DNA of 39,784 nt from Clostridia bacterium (GTDB taxonomy: Bacteria > Bacillota > Clostridia > Oscillospirales > Acutalibacteraceae). This document shows positions 8,668 through 15,654 of the stretch, in pieces (the stretch's first letter is position 1; the number at the start of each line of letters is the position of its first letter). A program made the position numbers and the translations under genes. Location of the stretch: the NCBI GenBank assembly GCA_017429345.1, contig JAFRPB010000248.1, positions 1 to 39,784 of the forward strand. The letters run 5' to 3'. The notes beneath the pieces are model-generated. The model had not been told where the DNA came from, did not search any database, and saw only the letters and a list, made by a program, of their open reading frames with translations.

Positions 8668-9081
8668 TTACGTACCGAGAAACTTCTTCGCGAAATCGGC
8701 AGCCGCTTTCAGATCCTCTTCGTTCGGTCTGCCCTTGTGAACGCCCTTGAACTCTCCGCGGCAGTGGAATTCCCGTTCCTCCATCGGAATGCCGACTTTA
8801 TCCGCTTCGGCTTTCACTTTTTTATACGTGGAATTCAGCATGGCGGCGGAACCGAAATTGACGATTTTGCCGACCGTGCTTTTATTAAGCGACTGCACGA
8901 AGCTTCTGACCTCGGGATCGATGCTGAACGCGTAATAGGAATTGCCCAGAAACAGCAGATCGACCGGTTCGGCGAGGGGCTCGCCGATCGGCAGCGCCTG
9001 CACGCCCAGCGCCTCGGCGACTGCCTCTGCCAGCCGTTTGGTGTTGCCTGTTTTTGTATAGTATCTGACCGCGTATTTCAT
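8668..9081 (-). CDS. Flavodoxin-like protein
   Basis: A 137-residue protein with the FMN phosphate-binding loop TKTGNT at residues 9-14 directly after the first beta strand (YAVRYY), and the flavodoxin-type second region LFLGNSYYAFSID near residue 44. It is about the size of a short-chain flavodoxin and probably acts as a cytosolic one-electron carrier. GGAGG lies 8-9 nt upstream of the ATG. It is sandwiched between an esterase gene (18 bp upstream) and a ferritin-like gene (11 bp downstream) in one operon facing a TetR gene. Confidence 0.9.
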   Translation of the reverse strand: MKYAVRYYTKTGNTKRLAEAVAEALGVQALPIGEPLAEPVDLLFLGNSYYAFSIDPEVRSFVQSLNKSTVGKIVNFGSAAMLNSTYKKVKAEADKVGIPMEEREFHCRGEFKGVHKGRPNEEDLKAAADFAKKFLGT

Positions 9082-9099
9082 GGTTTCGCCTCCGTTCGC

Positions 9100-9990
9100 T
9101 CAATAGCCGAAATATGCTTCGCAATAATCGTATAAAGCGCGGTCGTACTGATTCTCGCTGACGGGATCCAGCAGCAGACCGTGCCCGGACGCCGGGTAGA
9201 AAATATACCGGTAGTTGTTTCCTTCTTCTCCGAAGGTCTCCTCAAAGACCCGGACCATGGATTCCCGGTTCCCTTTCGTCACGATCGGGTCGTTCCCCGC
9301 GTAGGCGAAAATCGAGGGGACGATACTCTCGTTCACATAATACACCGGCGAGATCTCCTGCGCGAGCCGGAGCGCTTCGCCGTTTTCTTTCATTTCCGCG
9401 GTCAGCTCCGTGCCCGTCAGCATGGACGTCAGGTGATAGGAGGTCCCCTCGCCCCACGCCTCGGGCGTCAGGTCGGAAGGACCGACGCGGTTCGCGGTAA
9501 AAACCAGCGGGATCGCCGCATCTTCGGGACGGGAATAGCTGTAGAGCATCGAAATATGCCCGCCGGCGGAATAGCCCGACGTCGCGATCTTTGTGATATT
9601 CAGCCCGTTTTCATCGGAGTAATCGCGGATCGCGGCGATGCACAGCGAGATCTCGTCCAGCATCGTCCACACGGTCACGTCGCCGAAGGTATCGTCCGAA
9701 CAGAGCGAATAGCTCATGGTGGCGGCGATATAGCCCTTCATCGCAAGCTTTTTGCAGTGGGGCGCCATATCCTCCTTTTCGCCTCCGGTCCAGGAGCCGC
9801 CGTGGATATAGAGAACGCAGCCGTTTTCTTCGCGGTCGAACGCGCCGTCCGGCACGTACAGGGTCACAAGATCCCGTTCCGCCTCGCCGTAACGGATGTT
9901 TTCAAACACGACGTATTTTTCCCCGATCATACCGAAAAGGGTATTGAACATCAAAAGAATGGTAAGAATGAAAGCCAGTATTTTCTGCAT
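9100..9990 (-). CDS. Alpha/beta-hydrolase esterase (BD-FAE/HSL-like)
   Basis: A 296-residue protein. The oxyanion motif HGG (63-65), nucleophile elbow GYSAGG (Ser141), Asp234 (AGNDPIV) and His270 (ASGHGL) make a full catalytic triad of the esterase/lipase group that includes carbohydrate esterases. The N-terminus MQKILAFILTILLMFNTLFG is one of the shared anchor-like leaders, so the enzyme probably works outside the membrane. It is the first gene of the operon with flavodoxin and ferritin-like genes, and is divergent from a TetR gene across a 44-bp palindrome, so it is probably the regulator's main target. Confidence 0.88.
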   Translation of the reverse strand: MQKILAFILTILLMFNTLFGMIGEKYVVFENIRYGEAERDLVTLYVPDGAFDREENGCVLYIHGGSWTGGEKEDMAPHCKKLAMKGYIAATMSYSLCSDDTFGDVTVWTMLDEISLCIAAIRDYSDENGLNITKIATSGYSAGGHISMLYSYSRPEDAAIPLVFTANRVGPSDLTPEAWGEGTSYHLTSMLTGTELTAEMKENGEALRLAQEISPVYYVNESIVPSIFAYAGNDPIVTKGNRESMVRVFEETFGEEGNNYRYIFYPASGHGLLLDPVSENQYDRALYDYCEAYFGY

Positions 9991-10037
9991 CGCCGTAACC
10001 TCCGTTTTTTATATTGCTTGCGTTTTGCCGTTCCTTA

Positions 10038-10081
10038 TGTTAAGATAATGACATAACATATGTTACGTCATTATCTTAACA
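10038..10081. promoter_or_regulatory. 44-bp palindromic operator in divergent promoter region
   Basis: The left arm (10038-10058) and right arm (10061-10081) are 21 bp each and match at 20 of 21 positions around a central TA: each arm is TGTTAAGATAATGAC followed by A or G, then TAACA. Because it is symmetric, a -35-like ATGACA/ATGACG and -10-like TATCTT occur in both directions. A bound dimer or pair of dimers would cover both promoters. It is the natural operator of the adjacent TetR protein. Confidence 0.85.
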
Positions 10082-10141
10082 CATCCGCTCTCCCCGCGCA
10101 ACGAAAAAGCCGGGGGACGTCACACGGAGAGGGGTTTTGTT

Positions 10142-10663
10142 ATGGCAAAAGCTTCCAACGCGGAGATGAAGCGTTTTACTCGGGAGTGCGTCTACGAAGC
10201 GTTTTTTCAGCTTCTCGAAACGACCGAATATGAAAAAATCACCCTGAGCGCGATCGCAGTCAGGGCGGGCGTATCGAGAAACGCCGTATACCGTAATTTT
10301 GAGGCAAAGGATCAGATCCTGAAAGCGTATATGAAAGAATTCGCGGATTCCCTTGCGGCGGAGCTGAAACGGGAAAACATCGCCTCGGATGAACAGTACG
10401 TCACGTTTCTTTTTACGCGGCTGTGCGCGTTCCGGGGATCGGCGAAGAGGCTGATCGCGCTGAACATGGAGGCGCTGCTTCTGGACGCTTTTCTGAGTAT
10501 GCGCGACCGTTTCGCCGTCAGGACCGCGTACCGGGACTATTATGAAAACTGCCGGATCGGCGCGTTATTCTTCATTTATCTGACGTGGCTTGAGAACGGC
10601 TGCAGAGAATCGCCGGAGGAGCTTTGCGCTCTTGTGCGGCAGATCGTGAAACAGACGTTTTAA
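10142..10663 (+). CDS. TetR-family transcriptional regulator
   Basis: A 173-residue protein. The N-terminal helix-turn-helix (about 34-53: TLSAIAVRAGVSRNAVYRNF) followed by KDQIL is the TetR signature; the C-terminal ligand domain is short and helical. GAGAGGGG precedes the ATG. It is divergent from the esterase-flavodoxin-ferritin operon, with a 44-bp palindrome 60 bp upstream, so it likely represses both itself and that operon until an unknown ligand binds. It ends at a bidirectional terminator shared with the convergent GNAT gene. Confidence 0.93.
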   Translation: MAKASNAEMKRFTRECVYEAFFQLLETTEYEKITLSAIAVRAGVSRNAVYRNFEAKDQILKAYMKEFADSLAAELKRENIASDEQYVTFLFTRLCAFRGSAKRLIALNMEALLLDAFLSMRDRFAVRTAYRDYYENCRIGALFFIYLTWLENGCRESPEELCALVRQIVKQTF

Positions 10664-10664
10664 A

Positions 10665-10702
10665 ACAGCACCGCACAGCTCTTCTGTGCGGTACTGTTTT
10701 TT
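10665..10702. terminator. Bidirectional terminator between TetR and GNAT genes
   Basis: ACAGCACCGCACAG (10665-10678) pairs with CTGTGCGGTACTGT (10684-10697) with one mismatch, followed by a T-run on the plus strand and TTTT on the minus strand. It lies between two convergent genes. Confidence 0.85.
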
Positions 10703-10778
10703 GCTCTTATTATTGATCGCTTCGCGCCGATTCGCGTCAAACGTTCCTGAAAAATACCGGAAAACGAAATTGCCGCGC

Positions 10779-11225
10779 TCAACGCAGCGTCATCGACAGC
10801 TCGATCTCGTCCCCGTCCTCTTCTCCGGTCTCGGCAAAGCCCCTGCTTTGATACAGCTTCAGCGCCCGGGGATTTTCTTTGCTGCAGGTCAGGGTCACCC
10901 GGTCCGAAGGGCCGAAGGGCTTCGTTTTGATATATTCGAGCACCCGATCGAGAGCGGCGCTCCCGTACCCCAGTCCCTGCTTCGATGCGTCGATCATCAT
11001 ATGCCAGATATCGTATTCGGGAATATCGTAATCGTAGATCACCATGACGTAGCCGACCATCGTATCGCCGTCATAGATCCCGAAGGGCTGACACTGATCC
11101 CGATAGACGTACGCCTGCGCGAGACTGCGGATCGGGTTTGAAACAAAGCGCTCCTGCCCCGGCGCAAGCTTGAGATGGAACGCGTCGATGAAGTTTTCTT
11201 CCGTGATTTTTCTGAGCTGAACCAT
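10779..11225 (-). CDS. GNAT-family N-acetyltransferase
   Basis: A 148-residue protein with the acetyl-CoA pyrophosphate loop QGLGYG (83-88) after the strand DIWHMMID, and the C-terminal NPRALKLYQSRGF (118-130) typical of spermidine/spermine-type acetyltransferases (PaiA/BltD-like). It probably acetylates a small amine in the cytosol. It has its own promoter at 11266-11294 and GGAGG before the ATG. The gene stands alone, convergent with TetR. Confidence 0.9.
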   Translation of the reverse strand: MVQLRKITEENFIDAFHLKLAPGQERFVSNPIRSLAQAYVYRDQCQPFGIYDGDTMVGYVMVIYDYDIPEYDIWHMMIDASKQGLGYGSAALDRVLEYIKTKPFGPSDRVTLTCSKENPRALKLYQSRGFAETGEEDGDEIELSMTLR

Positions 11226-11265
11226 AAAAACCTCCGTAAAACTCTTTACTTCTCTATTTCAGTAC

Positions 11266-11294
11266 AGTATAGCAGCCTCCGTTCGGTTTGTAAA
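11266..11294 (-). promoter_or_regulatory. Promoter of GNAT gene
   Basis: On the minus strand, TTTACA (11289-11294), a 17-nt spacer, then TATACT (11266-11271). Confidence 0.7.
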
Positions 11295-11329
11295 TATCCG
11301 AATGCCGATCTTCCGGCCGCGCTTTGCGG

Positions 11330-11358
11330 TTGATTTTTCGTTTTTTTCGTTATATAAT
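11330..11358 (+). promoter_or_regulatory. Promoter of Big2-domain protein gene
   Basis: TTGATT (11330-11335), a 17-nt spacer, TATAAT (11353-11358), 35 nt before the ATG. Confidence 0.75.
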
Positions 11359-11393
11359 TATTTTAGTCAAAACATAAAAGGGAGTCGGACCTT

Positions 11394-12314
11394 ATGAACG
11401 GAAAAACGATAAAAAGAATCACCGCGCTTATTCTGACGCTCGCGCTCATGCTGTGCGCGAACGCCGCCGCATTTGCCGCGAACGGCTTTCAATACCGGCA
11501 CGATCCGCGCGAAAACGCTGCCGCGATGCGGGATATCGTCGCGGACAAGAGCGCGGTCTACGGCTTCCGCCCGAGCGAAACGGGGAGTCTGAAGCTGTAC
11601 GCGGACGCCGACTGGTCCGACCCGGAGATCGTATCGCAGGGCCGCGCCGACCGCATCGCGTACCACGAGAGCGTGCAGTCGATGTACGTCATGCTGAACG
11701 AGATGCGCGAGCATGGCAAAAGCGTCGAGGAGATCGCCCGCGCCGTCAGCACCCGACGCAACGAGATCCGCATGGAGGCGTACGCGGACGACCCGGAGGG
11801 GCTTGCCGCGCTGAAGGCGCGCAATCTTGAAAAATACGGGCACGAGGAAGGTCCCCTGCCCGACGAGCTTTACGCGCAGTACGGCTCCTGGGAGCGGGTG
11901 ATGGAAAAATCCTTCAGCACCAACGCGGGAATGGACGCCTGTCTCGGGCTTTACGACGATTATTATTTCCTATACGTCGCTCTGGGCGACGTTCCGGCAG
12001 ACGTGGTCATTTCGCTGCCCGATGAAGTGACCTGCGGCCGCGGGAAAACAAAGGTCCTTGACGCCGTGATCGTGACGAACGCGGCGGAGTATACCGTGCG
12101 TTTTGAAAGCGACGATGAGAAGATCGCGCGCGTCGACGAAAACGGCGCGGTCACCGGCGTACGGATCGGCGAGACGGCCGTACGGTGCATCGTGACGGAC
12201 GCCGCCGGGTATGAGCATATCTCCGAGCCCTGCAGGGTCTCGGTCAGAAGCAATTTCGTCTTATGGCTGACGCGGATCCTCACGTTTTTCAAAGATCTGT
12301 TCCATATGGGCTGA
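11394..12314 (+). CDS. Secreted protein with Ig-like (Big2) domain and hydrophobic C-tail
   Basis: A 306-residue protein. Residues 1-28 are a Sec signal peptide (core ALILTLALML, cleavage probably at AFA|A). The central part (about 30-200) is helical and unrecognised. Residues about 205-287 form a Big2-type Ig fold, with VVISLPDEVTCGRGKTKVL, KIARVDENGAVTGVRIGE and a terminal RVSV strand. The C-terminus LWLTRILTFFKDLFHMG is an amphipathic or hydrophobic tail after the Ig domain, resembling the leaders of other proteins in this window. Probably cell-surface associated. Its own promoter is at 11330-11358. The downstream alpha/alpha-barrel gene follows after 145 bp with no terminator seen. Confidence 0.78.
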   Translation: MNGKTIKRITALILTLALMLCANAAAFAANGFQYRHDPRENAAAMRDIVADKSAVYGFRPSETGSLKLYADADWSDPEIVSQGRADRIAYHESVQSMYVMLNEMREHGKSVEEIARAVSTRRNEIRMEAYADDPEGLAALKARNLEKYGHEEGPLPDELYAQYGSWERVMEKSFSTNAGMDACLGLYDDYYFLYVALGDVPADVVISLPDEVTCGRGKTKVLDAVIVTNAAEYTVRFESDDEKIARVDENGAVTGVRIGETAVRCIVTDAAGYEHISEPCRVSVRSNFVLWLTRILTFFKDLFHMG

Positions 12315-12459
12315 AACGCCCTCGGGGCCTGATCGGGAAAGCAGAAAACCTCTCCGGAGAGCAGCCGGGACAAATCAAAAAACAACGCGCCGACAATCGG
12401 GGGATCTCACCGCTTGCATCCGGGCGCATGATATCGTTATTTACGGGACGGCGGTATGG

Positions 12460-14376
12460 ATGGATATGAACAAAACGGGCAATTGTCTGATGCTTTCGGA
12501 TACCGTATCCGACCTCGGCGCGGTGCTTGAGGGCTGCGGCGTGCCGGTCATAAGAAAATCGTTTGAAGAAGCCGTCGGGGCGGATCTTTCGCCCTTCGAC
12601 GCTTTCGTCGTCTGCGCCGGCGGAAGGGTACTCGACGCGCGGCTGCGCGCCGCGTTGGAGCGCGAAACGGAAAAGGGCAAGCGGCTTTTTGCCGAGGCGC
12701 TGCCCAGCTGGGGCGGGATCTACTGCGGAGAACCGACCGGGACCGTCCGCAGCCGTCTGATCGTCACACCGGCGGGAGCCGAAGCGATCCCCGGCCTTGA
12801 TACGGGCGACCTGCTGGACGACGGGGACAACAGAGCGTTCCGCCCGTGGTACGGCGTGCCGGGCATGCGCACGCTGCTGGTGTACCGCGCCGGGATCCCG
12901 GCGCACCGCCGGATCCCCGCCTTCGAAGAGAGGCAGGGCGACGCCCCGGCGCTTTGGACGATGGGCGAAAACGTGATGATGTGCGCTTTCACGCTGCATG
13001 ATTTCAACCGCGCCCGGTTCGCGCCCCGGCAGGTGTGGCGCGCGTTCATCGGCTTTGTCGCCGAATGGATCACGGGCAGCGCCCCAGCGTATTTCCCCGC
13101 GCCGACGGTAACATATCGTACGGACGCCGATCTTTCGGAGAAAAGCGAATTTGAACGGCGGAGGAAAGAGACGATCGACAGAGGGATCGCCCGCCTCGGG
13201 GGCTTCCTTGTCGATCGGGGGCGCGGCGGCATCCGCGAAGGCCTGCGCCACAATATCTCCCCGGACGGGGTCCAGGCGGCAGCCGACGCGGTGCGGACGG
13301 ACTGCTGCGGCGAGGCGGCGGGCGCGTTCTTGTTCCACGGCGCTCTGACGGGCTGCGAAGAGCATCTGCAGATCGCGGACCGGCTGTTCGATCTCATTTT
13401 CGGGCCCATGCAGATCCGGGGCGGCGCGTTCGACGGGATGCTCCGCTGGACCGATACGGCGTGGGAGGTCTGTTATCAGGACGACGCCGCACGTGCGCTC
13501 CTGCCCGCGCTTTACGGCTGTCTGTTCCTCGGCGGCGAGCGCAGGCTGCCGGAGATATGCAGAGCCCTTGATTTTCTTGTTAAAACGACGGCGAAGGACG
13601 GCTGCAGGGTCAGCCGGACGGATAAGCCGCAGCTCGCCGGGGACGCGCTCGACCGGCTCGCAGAAGCGGAGCACGGCCTGCCGAGCGCGCACTATAACGC
13701 CTATTACCACGCCGCGCTGCTGCTCGCATATCGTGCGGGCGGCGGAAAAGAATACTATGAAGTCGCCCGGCGCGGTCTTGAGACGATCATGTCCCAGTAT
13801 CCCGACACCCGCCGCGAACAAAGTGAGACAGAAGAGCAGTGCCGACTGATCCTGCCGCTCGCGGCGCTCTATGAGGCGTCGGGGGAAGAAAAGCATCTTG
13901 AGATGCTGCGCCGGGTCACCGACGATCTTGTTTCCCGCCGGCACCCCTTCGGCGGCTATGCGGAATGGGACACCGGCTACAGGGCGTCCTGCGCGCGGGG
14001 CTCCGAGGGGGAATGCTCGCTGCTGACCGAAAACGGCGACCCCGTCGCGGATCTTCTGTATTCCAACAACTGGCTCCCGGTCGGCTTCGCCTGGGCGTAT
14101 CACGCGACGGGCGACAAACGGTATTACGACCTCTGGCGCGGGATCGCGGCGTTTTTCATCCGGACGCAGGCGGTCTCCGACGACCCGGCGCTCGACGGGC
14201 TCTGGAGCCGGGCGTTCGATATGGAGCTCGGCGAGGTGTACGGCTGCCCCAACGATATCGGCTGGGCGGCGAACTGCAGCGAATCCGGCTGGACGGACGC
14301 GGAGATCTTGATGGGGCTGATGATGCCGGATATCCTCGGAGACCGGCCCGCGCTTTGCGCGAACAGTGAAAAGTGA
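12460..14376 (+). CDS. Predicted alpha/alpha-barrel (six-hairpin-like) glycan protein
   Basis: A 638-residue protein with no signal peptide. Residues 1-210 look like a Rossmann/GATase-type domain (FDAFVVCAGGRVLDARLRAALERETEKGKRLFAEAL), as found beside some glycosidases. Residues about 230-620 are helical, with barrel-style motifs (HYNAYYHAALLLAY, LLYSNNWLPVGFAWAYHATGDKRYYDLW). No catalytic residues can be named. The start is uncertain: the ATG at 12460 has only a weak ribosome site, and the frame stays open upstream. The last codons AAC AGT GAA AAG TGA lie in a heptamer array (14365-14392), so the stop codon is repeat-derived. The Hyi-like isomerase gene follows 101 bp later. Confidence 0.75.
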   Translation: MDMNKTGNCLMLSDTVSDLGAVLEGCGVPVIRKSFEEAVGADLSPFDAFVVCAGGRVLDARLRAALERETEKGKRLFAEALPSWGGIYCGEPTGTVRSRLIVTPAGAEAIPGLDTGDLLDDGDNRAFRPWYGVPGMRTLLVYRAGIPAHRRIPAFEERQGDAPALWTMGENVMMCAFTLHDFNRARFAPRQVWRAFIGFVAEWITGSAPAYFPAPTVTYRTDADLSEKSEFERRRKETIDRGIARLGGFLVDRGRGGIREGLRHNISPDGVQAAADAVRTDCCGEAAGAFLFHGALTGCEEHLQIADRLFDLIFGPMQIRGGAFDGMLRWTDTAWEVCYQDDAARALLPALYGCLFLGGERRLPEICRALDFLVKTTAKDGCRVSRTDKPQLAGDALDRLAEAEHGLPSAHYNAYYHAALLLAYRAGGGKEYYEVARRGLETIMSQYPDTRREQSETEEQCRLILPLAALYEASGEEKHLEMLRRVTDDLVSRRHPFGGYAEWDTGYRASCARGSEGECSLLTENGDPVADLLYSNNWLPVGFAWAYHATGDKRYYDLWRGIAAFFIRTQAVSDDPALDGLWSRAFDMELGEVYGCPNDIGWAANCSESGWTDAEILMGLMMPDILGDRPALCANSEK

Positions 14377-14392
14377 GATGTGAAATGTGAAA
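14365..14392 (+). repeat. Heptamer array overlapping a stop codon
   Basis: Four 7-bp units in register: AGTGAAA, AGTGAGA, then TGTGAAA twice. The stop codon TGA (14374-14376) of the upstream gene lies inside it. The unit resembles the GTGAAAT-type unit of the 4946-4993 block read in the same sense relative to its gene. Confidence 0.75.
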
Positions 14393-14477
14393 TGATTTCA
14401 TCGAAAACGATCCGCAGCCGAGCCATACCCGACACCCGAATTCCGGTCTGACGACCGGTCCGAAAGGAGCAAACAAT

Positions 14478-15230
14478 ATGAAACTCTGTGTGCCGATCCC
14501 GTGTTTTTTCGGCGGTCTTCCCTTTGAAACGGCGGTGGAAAAAGTCGCCGCGCTGGGCTACAAATACGTCGAAATATACGACTGGCGGCAGCTCGATCCT
14601 GCCTCGGCGGCAAAGGCGCTCGAGGGTGCGGGCGTCACGATGCTCAGCATGTGCACGACGGAATTCCGTCTGACCGATCCCGCCTGCCGGGACCTCTGGG
14701 TCGACGGGATCAAAGAAAGCTGCGAGGCGGCTGCCGCGCTCGGCGTGAAAAAACTCATCACGCAGGTCGGGCCCGACACCGGCGCGGCGAGAGAAGCGCA
14801 GCGCCGCTCGATCGTCGAGGGCCTGAAGGCGGGGGCGCCGATCCTCGAGCGCGCGGGTGTGACCGTGATGGTCGAACCGCTCAACACGAAGGTCGACCAC
14901 CCGGGGTATTATCTGACCTCCTCCGCCGAGGCGTTCGAACTCGTCCGCGAGGTCGGCAGCCCGAACGTGAAGGTCGTGTTCGATATCTATCATCAGCAGG
15001 TCTCCGAGGGGAACATCATCCCCAATATCACGGAAAATCTCGACTGTATCGCACATCTGCACGCCGCAGGGCATCCCGGCAGAAACGAGCTGCAGTTCGG
15101 CGAGAACGATTATAAAAATATCTTTGCCGCGGTCGATAAGGCCGGATTCCCCGGCGCATGCGGGCTCGAATACCGCCCGCTGCTCAGAGCCGAGGAAAGC
15201 CTTGCCGCTGCAAGGGAGATTTACAGTTAA
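14478..15230 (+). CDS. Hydroxypyruvate isomerase-like sugar isomerase
   Basis: A 250-residue TIM-barrel protein of the AP-endonuclease-2/xylose-isomerase-like superfamily, closest in motifs to the Hyi family: MVEPLNTKVDHPGYYL (metal ligand Glu133), VKVVFDIYHQQ (Asp169), AHLHAAGHPGR (His195) and GLEYRP (Glu231). Length fits the family. It probably isomerises a 3-carbon or sugar substrate in the cytosol. GAAAGGAGC precedes the ATG. It ends exactly where the repeat island begins: the last A of the stop codon is the first base of the 18-bp inverted repeat. No terminator is seen between it and the island. Confidence 0.85.
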   Translation: MKLCVPIPCFFGGLPFETAVEKVAALGYKYVEIYDWRQLDPASAAKALEGAGVTMLSMCTTEFRLTDPACRDLWVDGIKESCEAAAALGVKKLITQVGPDTGAAREAQRRSIVEGLKAGAPILERAGVTVMVEPLNTKVDHPGYYLTSSAEAFELVREVGSPNVKVVFDIYHQQVSEGNIIPNITENLDCIAHLHAAGHPGRNELQFGENDYKNIFAAVDKAGFPGACGLEYRPLLRAEESLAAAREIYS

Positions 15231-15253
15231 AAATCTGATTTATCCGGATCGAA

Positions 15254-15288
15254 GGCATCCGGCAGCAGGCAATAGGCATCAGGTAACT
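15254..15288 (+). repeat. Heptamer array, GGCATNA type
   Basis: Five 7-bp units in register: GGCATCC, GGCAGCA, GGCAATA, GGCATCA, GGTAACT. It lies 24 bp after the stop codon of the isomerase gene. Confidence 0.7.
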
Positions 15289-15330
15289 TGCCAAGGCGCA
15301 CAGCGTAGATTTGACATGTCTATTGCCTAA

Positions 15331-15503
15331 GTAACCACTGATTAATTCATATCTGAAGATTCGGCATGCACCTTGCTTGCATCTTTCCCGTCATATCGCC
15401 AAAAAATCCCTTGAAAAGCGACAGCCTTCCTACGGTCTTTTTTGAACAATCTGACGAAAAATCTGACAGCGCAATCTGCGCACCGGAATTAATCAGCGCT
15501 TAC
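15331..15503. mobile_element. MITE-like element with 18-bp terminal inverted repeats
   Basis: The left end GTAACCACTGATTAATTC (15331-15348) and right end GAATTAATCAGCGCTTAC (15486-15503) are inverted copies differing at two positions. CTAA flanks both sides (15327-15330 and 15504-15507), a candidate 4-bp target duplication. The 173-bp body has no ORF. A diverged copy in the opposite orientation starts at 39650: both contain CGTCAGATTGT next to a T-run, a GCGCA-type palindrome near the end, and ATATGACGG followed by AAGCAAG. A non-autonomous element is inferred; no transposase is nearby. Confidence 0.7.
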
Positions 15504-15524
15504 CTAATGCCCAATGCTTAATGC
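15504..15524 (+). repeat. Heptamer array, NNAATGC type
   Basis: CTAATGC, CCAATGC, TTAATGC in strict 7-bp register, immediately right of the MITE-like element. Read on the other strand it is the GGCATNA-type unit of 15254-15288, so the MITE may have inserted into a longer array. Confidence 0.6.
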
Positions 15525-15549
15525 CTTGACCAAAGCCCGATAAATCAGA

Positions 15550-15634
15550 TTTTGGGTGTTGGCATCTTTCCCGTTACGCAGTGCGTATATTCAACATTAT
15601 CCAGCACCCAGCACCTAACACCCAACACCCAAAA
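15550..15634. repeat. 13-bp perfect inverted repeat upstream of hydrolase gene
   Basis: TTTTGGGTGTTGG (15550-15562) and CCAACACCCAAAA (15622-15634) are exact inverse complements 59 bp apart. The right arm lies in the heptamer array at 15601-15635. The structure would sit in the 5' leader of the gene starting at 15655. Confidence 0.7.
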
Positions 15635-15635
15635 C
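15601..15635 (+). repeat. Heptamer array, CCANCAC type
   Basis: Five units in strict 7-bp register: CCAGCAC twice, CTAACAC, CCAACAC, CCAAAAC. It ends 8 bp before the GGAGG of the alpha/beta-hydrolase gene. Confidence 0.8.
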
Positions 15636-15654
15636 CTTCCGGAGGCAAGACAAT

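Larger units (their letters stand above)
15230..15553. repeat. Composite repeat island bounded by 18-bp inverted repeats
   Basis: AAAATCTGATTTATCCGG (15230-15247) and its near-perfect inverse CCCGATAAATCAGATTTT (15536-15553) bound this stretch. Inside are heptamer arrays (15254-15288, 15504-15524) and a MITE-like element with its own terminal inverted repeats (15331-15503). Together with 15554-15654 it makes up the 424-bp gene-free gap. No coding frame is supported. Confidence 0.75.

Noticed and set aside
12424-12459. In-frame upstream codons DIVIYGTAV before the 12460 gene, reminiscent of an FAD-binding start
   Set aside because: Too short, lacks the glycine motif, and has no start codon with a ribosome site; probably chance.
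12289-14103. Minus-strand ORF of 604 codons opposite the alpha/alpha-barrel gene
   Set aside because: No domain, low-complexity Arg/Ala composition, no ribosome site; a shadow ORF.
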